Assembly: GCA_035697545.1 (NCBI GenBank)
Contig: DASSCT010000106.1
Span: forward strand, 1 to 7,612
Source of the DNA: JACDAN01 sp035697545
GTDB lineage: Bacteria; Actinomycetota; Thermoleophilia; Gaiellales; Gaiellaceae
DNA length: 7,612 nucleotides
Direction: 5' to 3'
Shown: piece by piece, positions 1 to 5,940 of the stretch
Numbering within the stretch: the first letter of the stretch is position 1
How the letters are laid out: every line of letters starts with the position of its first letter
Position numbers and translations under genes: made by a program
The notes under the pieces: model-generated
Told to the model about the DNA's origin: nothing
Seen by the model: the letters and a program-made list of their open reading frames with translations, nothing else
The model's database searches: none

Positions 1-1548
1 TCGCCGTACCTGCCCCCGCCCGACGGTTCCTCTTCGGCCGAGGCGCTTGCGCTCGCTGACCAGGGCCTGGAGTTGATCGTCACCGTCACGGGCGACAGAC
101 GAGCCGCGGGCATCCTCCGAGGTTCACGCCGACTAGGGGAAGGCACCTGGCTGGTTCCGGCAGATCGGTCTGCAGGTGTCCTTCGCCGCCTCCGTTCGAT
201 CGGCGCGCTTCGGTACGCCCACGGAAACGGCCGAATGCGTCCCTCCGGTCTCTACGCCGCTCAGGGTGACCCGCTCGATCCGGCTCCCTGGTGGATGCCG
301 CAGATCGGCGCGAACCGAGTGGCGGCGCCGGCTACGGGCTTCCCCCTGACGATCGTCGACGACGGAATCGATCGGAGCCACCCCGAGTTCGCCGCCCGTC
401 CAGTCACGTTCCTGAACCAGAACGCGGTCGTGACCGGCGACGATTTCCACGGGACGATGGTCAGCTCGATCGCCGCGGCGCCGGTGAACGGCGTCGGCAT
501 CGCCGGCCTCTACCCGCTGGTCGCGCTCCGGTCGACCGACACCGGCGCCGGAGATTGCGCCGACGTCCTCGCCGCCGTGGAGGCGGCGATCTCGGCTGGA
601 CCGACCATCCTCAACATGAGCTGGGGCTTCAGCCCGCCGAGCTGCCCCGCGCTGCACGACCAGATCATCCGGGCCGTCGCGACGGGAACCCTGCCCGTGG
701 CGGCCGCCGGGAATATGCGACTGCACTTCAGCCCGCCGGGAGTCCCTGCGATCTGGCCCCACGTGCTGACGATCGGCTCGACCGACCCTGACGGCGAGGT
801 GAGCCTCTTCTCCAACGAGGGGATGGGCATCGACCTCGCCGCTCCTGGAGAGTCGATGGTGGTCGCGGCGCCGCGGTTCGTGAACCCGAGCGGCTACGAG
901 ACGGTGGAGGGGACGAGCTTCTCTACCTCGCTCGTGAGCGCCACGGCGGCCTGGGTCGCCACGCGAAGAGGCGCCCAGGCGAGGCAACTCGCAGACCTAC
1001 TCCGGTCCTCGGCTCGCGACGTCGCTCCGGCGGGTTGGGACGCCGACACCGGCTTCGGGATCCTCGACCTCCCCTCGGCGCTCAGGCGACCGCTGCCCGC
1101 GCTGGACCCGCTGGAGCCCAACGACGACACGAACCAGGTGACGGCCGCAGGATTGCTCAAGCGTGCGGCGCCGGCTCTGACCCGGCCCGGGCGAGCAAAG
1201 GCGACGCTCCATGCGCGGCTCGACCGGACGGAGGATCCCGTCGACGTCTACCGCGTCTACGTCCCAGCCCGACGGCAGCTCCGGCTGCGCGTCGTCCCCA
1301 CGTCCGACGTCGACATCGAGGTCTTCCGCCCGAATGCCCGCAGCTGCTACTACCAGAGCCGCAGCCGGGCGCTCCACGGACCGCTGATCGGCGGAAGCTA
1401 CGGACGCGGGACGGCACCCGAGACGTTCCCGGTGCGAAATCGGGACAGCACCGGGAAGTACCTCTTCGCCTGCGTCTACAAGCCGCGTGACCAGGTGTCC
1501 ACCGCGTCGTACTCACTGTCGATCACGACAACGAAGCTGGCTCGCTAG
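1..1548 (+). CDS. S8 (subtilisin-family) serine protease with C-terminal PPC domain, 5'-partial
   Basis: The frame is open from base 1 to the TAG at 1546-1548, so the N-terminus, and any signal peptide, lies left of the window. The TTG at 73 is only the first possible internal start. The catalytic triad is readable: Asp in IVDDGID (codon 358-360), His in FHGTMV (448-450) and Ser in GTSFSTSLVSA (916-918). The oxyanion-hole Asn is in AAAGN (712-714). The family's usual GTSMATP is altered, with Ser where Pro normally sits. About 95 residues before the catalytic Asp are of suitable size for an inhibitor-like prodomain, but I do not recognise a motif there. From about base 1105 the sequence has the LEPNDD opening and DPVDVYRVYV strand typical of bacterial pre-peptidase C-terminal (PPC) domains, usually found on secreted proteases. 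It contains two cysteines about 40 residues apart. The protein is probably exported and hydrolyses peptide bonds outside the cell; its substrate is unknown. The DUF72 gene follows after 22 nt. Confidence 0.93.
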   Translation, partial: SPYLPPPDGSSSAEALALADQGLELIVTVTGDRRAAGILRGSRRLGEGTWLVPADRSAGVLRRLRSIGALRYAHGNGRMRPSGLYAAQGDPLDPAPWWMPQIGANRVAAPATGFPLTIVDDGIDRSHPEFAARPVTFLNQNAVVTGDDFHGTMVSSIAAAPVNGVGIAGLYPLVALRSTDTGAGDCADVLAAVEAAISAGPTILNMSWGFSPPSCPALHDQIIRAVATGTLPVAAAGNMRLHFSPPGVPAIWPHVLTIGSTDPDGEVSLFSNEGMGIDLAAPGESMVVAAPRFVNPSGYETVEGTSFSTSLVSATAAWVATRRGAQARQLADLLRSSARDVAPAGWDADTGFGILDLPSALRRPLPALDPLEPNDDTNQVTAAGLLKRAAPALTRPGRAKATLHARLDRTEDPVDVYRVYVPARRQLRLRVVPTSDVDIEVFRPNARSCYYQSRSRALHGPLIGGSYGRGTAPETFPVRNRDSTGKYLFACVYKPRDQVSTASYSLSITTTKLAR

Positions 1549-1557
1549 CTGCACCTC

Positions 1558-1563
1558 TAAGGT
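1558..1563 (+). promoter_or_regulatory. Putative -10 element (TAAGGT) of a leaderless promoter for the DUF72 gene
   Basis: TAAGGT matches the actinobacterial -10 pattern TANNNT and ends 7 nt before the ATG at 1571, so transcription would start at or within a base of the start codon. No TTGACA-like -35 is visible 16-18 nt upstream. The alternative is that AAGG at 1559-1562 acts as a weak Shine-Dalgarno sequence with an 8-nt spacer, on a transcript coming through from the protease gene. The same geometry at three other unit starts in this window favours a promoter. Confidence 0.5.
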
Positions 1564-1570
1564 TGAGGCC

Positions 1571-2497
1571 ATGGCTGCGCGGATCAGAGTCGGCACCTGC
1601 TCGTGGGCCGACGAGGCGCTCTCCAAGTACTTCTACCCGCCCGGGTTGCCGGCCCGCGAGCGGCTCTCGTACTACGCCCAGCACTTCGACACCGTCGAGC
1701 TCGACTCGACCTACTACCGGCTGCCCGTGGACTCGATGGCCGAGCGCTGGGCCGAGCAGACGCCCGAAGACTTCGTCATGCACGTCAAGGCCTTCGGAGT
1801 GATGACGCGGCATCCAGTGAAGAAGGAACAGCTTCCGACCGACCTGCGCGACGAGGCTCCGGTCGACGATCGGGGCCGGATCGACCGTCCGCCGAGGGAG
1901 TTCCGGGCGGAGGTCTTCCGGCGGTTCCGCGAGGCGCTCGACCCCTTGCGGAGCGCCGGCAAGCTCGGCGGGACGCTGTTCCAGTTCCCGTCCTACGTCG
2001 TCTACAAGGACTATTCGCTCGATTACCTGGCCTGGGCGCGAGAGCAGATGGGCGAGGACGAGATGCTGGTCGAGTTCCGGCACGCGAGCTGGTATGAGGA
2101 AGACGTTCGCTCAGAGGTCCTGTCCTTCATGGAGGAGCACGAGCTGTCGCTCGTCGTCGTCGACGCGCCCAAGGTGGACGCGAAGAACGTCCCTCGCACC
2201 CTGTTCGCGCTGACCTCGCCGACGCTGTACGTGCGCTTCCACGGGCGCAATGCGGACACCTGGAACGTGCGAGGCCGGAGCGCCGCCGAGCGGTTCGACT
2301 ACCTGTACTCCGAGGACGAGCTGCGGGAGTGGGTGGAGCCGCTGAAGGAGCTCTCGGCGCAGGGGGAGAACGCGTACGCCCTCTTCAACAACAACAATCG
2401 CAGCCCCGGGGGCGACGGTGGCTGGGTCTCGCAGGCCGCGACGAACGCCCAGCAGCTCAAGCAGCTGCTTGCAGAAACTCCCGCAGGAGCTCGTTGA
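1571..2497 (+). CDS. DUF72 (YecE-like) TIM-barrel protein, function unknown
   Basis: This gene encodes 308 aa, a usual size for DUF72. Family hallmarks appear in order: VGTCSW (residues 7-12), FDTVELDSTYYRLP (39-52), FVMHVKAFGVMTRHP (68-82), LGGTLFQFP (132-140), VEFRHASW (167-174), YVRFHGRNADTWN (220-232) and YALFNNNN (269-276). The family folds as a beta/alpha barrel and keeps many polar residues in its pocket, but no reaction is firmly established for it. The ATG at 1571 is chosen because VGTCSW normally lies within the first ten or so residues. The frame stays open upstream to 1487, inside the protease gene, but that stretch is a shadow. The last 41 bp overlap, tail to tail, the 3' end of the hydrolase gene on the other strand. 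The protein is probably cytoplasmic, as no signal peptide is visible. Confidence 0.93.
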   Translation: MAARIRVGTCSWADEALSKYFYPPGLPARERLSYYAQHFDTVELDSTYYRLPVDSMAERWAEQTPEDFVMHVKAFGVMTRHPVKKEQLPTDLRDEAPVDDRGRIDRPPREFRAEVFRRFREALDPLRSAGKLGGTLFQFPSYVVYKDYSLDYLAWAREQMGEDEMLVEFRHASWYEEDVRSEVLSFMEEHELSLVVVDAPKVDAKNVPRTLFALTSPTLYVRFHGRNADTWNVRGRSAAERFDYLYSEDELREWVEPLKELSAQGENAYALFNNNNRSPGGDGGWVSQAATNAQQLKQLLAETPAGAR

Positions 2498-3104
2498 ACC
2501 GGTCTGGCCCGTCGCGGCTCGGGAAGTGGCCCGTGTCCGCGAAGATCTCCAGCCGGCCGTTGGGCGCTCCCTCGACGATCTCCCGGGCCTCGTCCACGGG
2601 CAGGAACGGGTCGGCGTCCCCGACGGCGACCCACAGCGGTCCCTGAAAGCTGCGAGCGAGCTCGGTGGAGTCGCGCCGGTCGCGAAGAGCTTGCACGGAG
2701 CGGACGAGCTCGTCGACGGTCCGCTCCGGAGGCGGTGGCGCCGGTGCGCTGGGCGCCCACGCATCGATCCCTTCTTCCTGGAGCGTGCGGATCTGCTCGT
2801 CACGCACGGCTCGTCGCTCGGACGTGTCGGCGCCCACGCGCGAGCCCACCAGGAGCAACCCACGGACTCGCTCGGGTGCCTTACGGGCCATCGCGAGGGC
2901 GACGTAGCCGCCCATCGATGCCCCGATGACGGCGAGCTCGTCGTCGTCGGTGCTCTCGAGGAGCCTCTCGGCCCACTCGTCCACCGAGCTTCCGCCGAGG
3001 TCGTAGAGGTTCGGCGCCTCGACGTCCTCGCCGGCGAGTGCCTCCAGCTGAGGCTCCCACATCCGCTCGTCGAGCGGCATGGCGTGGAGCAAGAGGATCT
3101 TCAT
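2457..3104 (-). CDS. Small alpha/beta-fold hydrolase
   Basis: This gene encodes 215 aa with the full alpha/beta-hydrolase signature. It opens with strand and oxyanion loop LLLHAMPLDERMW (residues 4-16, HA in place of the common HG). The nucleophile elbow is GASMGG with Ser63. The acid is Asp165 in GDADPFLP and the catalytic His193 is in DTGHFPSRD. The cap between about residues 89 and 147 is short, charged and partly proline-rich, so the enzyme is compact. The family includes esterases, C-C bond hydrolases and lactonases; substrate cannot be read from the sequence. It is the last gene of a three-gene operon: its ATG overlaps the upstream gene's TGA as ATGA (3101-3104). No Shine-Dalgarno sequence is visible, so translation probably depends on coupling to the gene before it. 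Its 3' end overlaps the convergent DUF72 gene by 41 bp. It is probably cytoplasmic. Confidence 0.92.
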   Translation of the reverse strand: MKILLLHAMPLDERMWEPQLEALAGEDVEAPNLYDLGGSSVDEWAERLLESTDDDELAVIGASMGGYVALAMARKAPERVRGLLLVGSRVGADTSERRAVRDEQIRTLQEEGIDAWAPSAPAPPPPERTVDELVRSVQALRDRRDSTELARSFQGPLWVAVGDADPFLPVDEAREIVEGAPNGRLEIFADTGHFPSRDGPDRFNELLREFLQAAA

Positions 3105-3844
3105 TCGTGATCGACGACCACGGCGTCGGGCACGTAACGGGCGTCTTCGAACCGGATTCTCGTGCCCTCCAGGCCGAGCACCTCCGAGAGCTCCCGCAGG
3201 AGGTCCTCTGGCGGCGGCAGCTCGTCGGGTGACGCGGCCGTCCTCGCCACCGCCCTGACGCTCGCGGCGCTCGCGCCTGTGAGCCGAGCGACCACCGTCG
3301 GGTTGGCACGAAGCGCGACGGCGTCGCCGGGGGGCAGTGGCCCGCGGAAGTCCGGCACCGAGACGTACTCGTCGAGGATCCGCCCGCGCTCGAGGGCGAT
3401 GTAGTGAACCGCCTTGCCCCCTTCGACGCCGATCGTGAAGACGACGAGCCCCGACGCGTTGGAGAGCTCCTGGCCCAGCCGCTCGAGCTGGCGCGGGTCG
3501 CGGTCGGCCACCTCGTCGTAGACCGCGATCCAGCCGTTCCGCGGCGGCGAGACAATCGTCGTCCGGGAGCGAAAAACCCGCGGGACGAGCTTCGTCACCG
3601 CCTGGACGACTGCGCCCTGGTCGTCGGTCTGCAGGTGCACCGAGCCGAAGGATGTGGGCGCCTCCTCCGCGTCGACCTCCTCTGCCCGCGCCGCCGCCAC
3701 GGCGCGAAGGAGCGCCAGTGCGACACCTTCACGCGGCTCGCTGAGCTCGAGCACGACGCCGCCGTCGGGGGTCTGGCGTGCCGAGCCGACGACCTCGCCG
3801 CTTTCCTCCGCAGAGAAGGAGTCGCCCTCCCGCCGAACGTTCAT
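3101..3844 (-). CDS. Conserved-looking protein of unknown function, middle gene of alkA-hydrolase operon
   Basis: This 247-aa protein is not one I can name. It is a real gene by context: ATGA overlaps at both ends (3841-3844 with the glycosylase, 3101-3104 with the hydrolase) and a balanced amino-acid composition. Residues about 15-95 (GEVVGSARQTPDGGVV, then LALLRAVAAARAEE, then SVHLQTDDQGAVVQAV) resemble strands and helices of a GNAT acetyltransferase, but without a recognisable acetyl-CoA loop. Residues about 104-165 (GWIAVYDEVADRDPRQLERLGQELS, shown here in two parts as GWIAVYDEVADRD and PRQLERLGQELS, then VHYIALERGRILDEYVSVPDF) recall uncharacterised proteins with a W-x-x-VYDE strand and a GxLxDEYxSxPxY/F segment. 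The C-terminal quarter (about 170-235) looks helical and may read its partner or substrate. No signal peptide or membrane segment is seen. Both fold resemblances are inference by eye and need a profile search. Confidence 0.8.
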   Translation of the reverse strand: MNVRREGDSFSAEESGEVVGSARQTPDGGVVLELSEPREGVALALLRAVAAARAEEVDAEEAPTSFGSVHLQTDDQGAVVQAVTKLVPRVFRSRTTIVSPPRNGWIAVYDEVADRDPRQLERLGQELSNASGLVVFTIGVEGGKAVHYIALERGRILDEYVSVPDFRGPLPPGDAVALRANPTVVARLTGASAASVRAVARTAASPDELPPPEDLLRELSEVLGLEGTRIRFEDARYVPDAVVVDHE

Positions 3845-4659
3845 GCGGGTAGCCGCGAACCGGTCAGCAGGTAATGCGCGCTCAGGTTCTGGAATGGGTC
3901 GAAGCGTCCGCCGATCTCGCGCACCTCCTCAGTGGTCAGAGAGCGACCGTCACCATAAAAGGAGGAGACCACCTTGCGGAGCGCGAGGTCGCCGGCCGGC
4001 CACGCCCGAGGCCGTCCGAAATGGCGGGCGAGGAACCAGTCCGCCGTCCACTCGCCGATGCCGGGCAGCTCCTGGAGGCTGGCCTTGACCTCCTCGTCCG
4101 ACAGCTCCGCCAGCGCGCCGTAGTCGAGCCCCGAACGTGCGAGGGCAAGGATGTAGTCGGCCTTCCGCAGCGAGAAACCGAGCGCTCTCAGCTCCTCCGG
4201 CGTCACGGCGGCGATGCACTCGGGAGTCGGGAACGCGTAGGCCAGGTCGCCGCGGACGCCGAACCGCTCCACGAAGCGGTTTCGCACCGCGAGCGCGGCT
4301 CGCAGCGAGATCTGCTGGGCCGAGATCGCGCCGACGAGCATCTCGAACGGATCGGGCGCGAGCGGCGGACGAAAGCCGCGAAGGCGCGTCGCGAGGGCGG
4401 CGAGGATGGGGTCCTCGGGTCGAAATGCCTCCAGATCGAACTCGGCGCCGAGCAGCGTCAGGACGACCGGCCGGATCTCATCGTCCAACGGTTCGACGTC
4501 AACCCCGCCGGGCGCGGCCTCGATCCGCACCTCGCGCCCATGGAGGACTCGGTGCAGGCCGCCCTCGTGCCAGAGCGAGGCAAGATCGGGCCCGAACACG
4601 CGGAAGCGCTCCGTCGTCAGCTCGAAATCGAACGGCTGCGGCATCGCCAGGAGGGCCAT
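3841..4659 (-). CDS. DNA-3-methyladenine glycosylase II family protein (AlkA-like, HhH-GPD)
   Basis: This 272-aa base-excision glycosylase removes alkylated bases such as 3-methyladenine from DNA, leaving an abasic site. Residues 1-90 form an AlkA-like N-terminal region. The HhH-GPD core begins near DPFEMLVGAISAQQIS (103-118), where the QQ pair is typical. The helix-hairpin-helix is LPGIGEWTADWF (198-209), followed by the catalytic Asp224 in PAGDLALRK, matching the Asp238 region of E. coli AlkA. No Fe-S cysteine cluster is present, which argues against EndoIII/MutY. The ATG at 4657-4659 is preceded, 6 nt upstream, by TACGGT and has no Shine-Dalgarno sequence. A second in-frame ATG (codon 6, 4642-4644) lacks that promoter spacing. 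This is the first gene of the minus-strand operon; its TGA overlaps the next ATG (3841-3844). No Ada-type regulator is in the window, so alkylation-induced expression cannot be claimed. Confidence 0.92.
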   Translation of the reverse strand: MALLAMPQPFDFELTTERFRVFGPDLASLWHEGGLHRVLHGREVRIEAAPGGVDVEPLDDEIRPVVLTLLGAEFDLEAFRPEDPILAALATRLRGFRPPLAPDPFEMLVGAISAQQISLRAALAVRNRFVERFGVRGDLAYAFPTPECIAAVTPEELRALGFSLRKADYILALARSGLDYGALAELSDEEVKASLQELPGIGEWTADWFLARHFGRPRAWPAGDLALRKVVSSFYGDGRSLTTEEVREIGGRFDPFQNLSAHYLLTGSRLPA

Positions 4660-4665
4660 GCGCGA

Positions 4666-4671
4666 ACCGTA
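4666..4671 (-). promoter_or_regulatory. Putative -10 element (TACGGT) of a leaderless promoter for the alkA-like operon
   Basis: Read on the minus strand, TACGGT lies exactly 6 nt before the ATG at 4659-4657, which would place the transcription start at the A of ATG. No purine-rich ribosome binding site occurs between them (the spacer is TCGCGC) and no -35 box is obvious. It is identical in sequence and spacing to the plus-strand element at 4680-4685. Confidence 0.6.
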
Positions 4672-4679
4672 CGTATGGG

Positions 4680-4685
4680 TACGGT
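4680..4685 (+). promoter_or_regulatory. Putative -10 element (TACGGT) of a leaderless promoter for the MBL-like pair
   Basis: TACGGT ends 6 nt before the GTG at 4692 and the spacer CTAGCC has no Shine-Dalgarno sequence. The GTG start is supported independently by alignment with the downstream paralog, which also begins with GTG at the matching position. This makes the spacing meaningful rather than chosen to fit. Confidence 0.6.
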
Positions 4686-4691
4686 CTAGCC

Positions 4692-5327
4692 GTGGATGTC
4701 CAGGAGATCGCTCCGCGGCTCTGGTGGTGGTCGGCTCCCCACCCGGAATGGACGCCCGCCGCCGACAAAGACGGCAAGGGTTGGGGACAGATCGTCTCGT
4801 CGTACGCGCTCGTCGCGGACGACGCCTTCGTCGTTTTCGATCCGCTGATCCCCGAAGGCGAGGAAGACACCTTCTGGACGGCGATGGACAGGGACGTCGA
4901 TCACCACGGGCCTCCGGCGGTCCTCATCACGATCCACTGGCACGTGCGTAGCTCCCAGCAGATCCTCGACCGCTACGAGGGCTCGACCCTCTGGGCCCAC
5001 AAGCCGGCGGCAAGGCGGATCGGCAACCGCGCGCCGTATACGAACACGTTCGTCCAGGGCGACGAGCTCCCCGGCGGCGTCGAGGCGCTGCCCATGCACC
5101 ACATGGACGAGGCTGCGTACTGGCTTCCGAGCCATGCCTCGACGGTCATCGGCGACACGATCCTGGGCCACGACGGCCGGGCTCGCCTCTTGCCCGCGAG
5201 TTGGCTGCGGAAATCGGAGTCGTACGACGACGTCCGGCGCTCGGTCCAGCGCGTGCTGAAGTTCCCGGCCACCCGCCTGCTGCTCACCCACGGCGGCCCG
5301 ACCGACCCGAACGCGCTCGACGTCTGA
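4692..5327 (+). CDS. MBL-fold-like protein with atypical metal motif (paralog 1)
   Basis: This gene encodes 211 aa, starting at GTG 4692. The frame is open far upstream but that part is antisense to the glycosylase gene. The start is set by alignment with paralog 2: both begin a few residues before LWWWxAPHPxW. The metallo-beta-lactamase fold is inferred from the strand SSYALVADDAFVVFDPL (37-53), the motif strand LITIHWHVRSSQQIL (78-92), the GDTILGH segment with Asp155 where the bridging Asp is expected, and the terminal LLLTHGGP with His200. The signature loop reads HWHVRS, not the canonical HxHxDH, so the Asp-His half of the zinc site is absent. His136 and His137 in PMHHMDE could serve as the middle His ligand. 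Hydrolase activity is therefore plausible but unproven. The stop codon is one base before the next gene's GTG. The protein is probably cytoplasmic; its substrate is unknown. Confidence 0.87.
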   Translation: MDVQEIAPRLWWWSAPHPEWTPAADKDGKGWGQIVSSYALVADDAFVVFDPLIPEGEEDTFWTAMDRDVDHHGPPAVLITIHWHVRSSQQILDRYEGSTLWAHKPAARRIGNRAPYTNTFVQGDELPGGVEALPMHHMDEAAYWLPSHASTVIGDTILGHDGRARLLPASWLRKSESYDDVRRSVQRVLKFPATRLLLTHGGPTDPNALDV

Positions 5328-5328
5328 C

Positions 5329-5940
5329 GTGGAGCAGATCGGGCCGGGCCTTTGGTGGTGGAGGGCGCCTCATCCCGACTGGGCGCCCGAGGATCTCGAG
5401 GGCGGCCAGGGTTGGGAGCAGGTGGTCTCGTCGTACGCCCTCGCCCTCGACGATGGGCTCGTCCTCTTCGACCCGCTCGTCGACGACTGGGAGGCCCTCG
5501 ATCGCCTGGTCGAGCAGCACGGACCGCCCGCGATCCTGATCACGATCCTCTGGCACGTTCGCAGCTCGCAGCAGATTCTCGACCGCTACGACGGTGCGTC
5601 CGTCTGGGCGCACGAGCCGGCGGCGCAATGGGTTGGCGAGCGAACCAGCGTCACCGACACCTTCAACATCGGTGACGAGCTCCCAGGCGGCGTGGAGGCG
5701 ATTCCGATGCGCCGAATCGAGGAGGCTGCATTCTGGCTACCCGCGCACAATTCGGTTGTCGTCGGCGACACGATTCTCGGCCACGGCGCCGGCGCGGCGC
5801 TGTGCCCGCCGACCTGGGTTCGCAAGAACGAGACTTTCGCTCCGGCGGAGGAGGCAGTCCGGGAGCTGCTGGCACGCAACCCCGACCGCCTCCTGCTCAC
5901 GCACGGCGGCCCGACGGACCCAGCGGCGCTAGAAGTGTGA
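5329..5940 (+). CDS. MBL-fold-like protein with eroded metal motif (paralog 2)
   Basis: This 203-aa tandem copy of the preceding gene starts at GTG 5329, one base after its stop. No Shine-Dalgarno sequence is seen, so translation is probably coupled. Well over half the residues match paralog 1 by eye. Near-identical blocks are LWWW-APHP-W, HVRSSQQILDRY, GDELPGGVEA, GDTILGH and RLLLTHGGPTDP. It lacks a stretch of about five residues after FDPL. The motif loop reads LWHVRS: the first His of paralog 1 is Leu74, leaving only His76. The PMHHMDE histidines are replaced by PMRRIEE. Asp147 and His192 remain. Loss of three candidate ligands suggests that it binds metal poorly or not at all, or differently. 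It may be a non-catalytic partner of paralog 1; that is inference. Its last 12 bp overlap the convergent dioxygenase gene. Confidence 0.87.
   Translation: MEQIGPGLWWWRAPHPDWAPEDLEGGQGWEQVVSSYALALDDGLVLFDPLVDDWEALDRLVEQHGPPAILITILWHVRSSQQILDRYDGASVWAHEPAAQWVGERTSVTDTFNIGDELPGGVEAIPMRRIEEAAFWLPAHNSVVVGDTILGHGAGAALCPPTWVRKNETFAPAEEAVRELLARNPDRLLLTHGGPTDPAALEV

Larger units (their letters stand above)
4666..4685. repeat. Perfect inverted repeat spanning two divergent -10 elements
   Basis: Arms ACCGTAC (4666-4672) and GTACGGT (4679-4685) are exact reverse complements separated by 6 nt. Each arm contains one strand's TACGGT. The repeat occupies most of the 32-bp region between the alkA-like start and the first MBL-like start. 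It may be simply two identical promoters back to back, or also a site for a dimeric regulator acting on both units; the sequence alone does not decide. Confidence 0.75.

Noticed and set aside
133..987. Long open frame on the minus strand opposite the protease gene
   Set aside because: It is very rich in Arg, Gly, His and Asp with no motif, lies antisense to a clear catalytic domain, and is the usual shadow of a high-G+C gene.
1487..1570. N-terminal extension of the DUF72 protein into the protease gene
   Set aside because: The DUF72 start motif VGTCSW lies at the expected distance from the ATG at 1571, and the extension is out of frame with, and inside, the protease gene.
2418..3110. 230-codon plus-strand frame opposite the hydrolase gene
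   Set aside because: The minus strand carries a complete alpha/beta-hydrolase triad. The plus-strand product has no recognisable motif and overlaps DUF72 in a different frame.
4137..4691. N-terminal extension of the first MBL-like protein
   Set aside because: The frame is open upstream, but the translated part is Arg/Ser/Ala-rich antisense to the glycosylase. The paralog starts at GTG just before LWWW.
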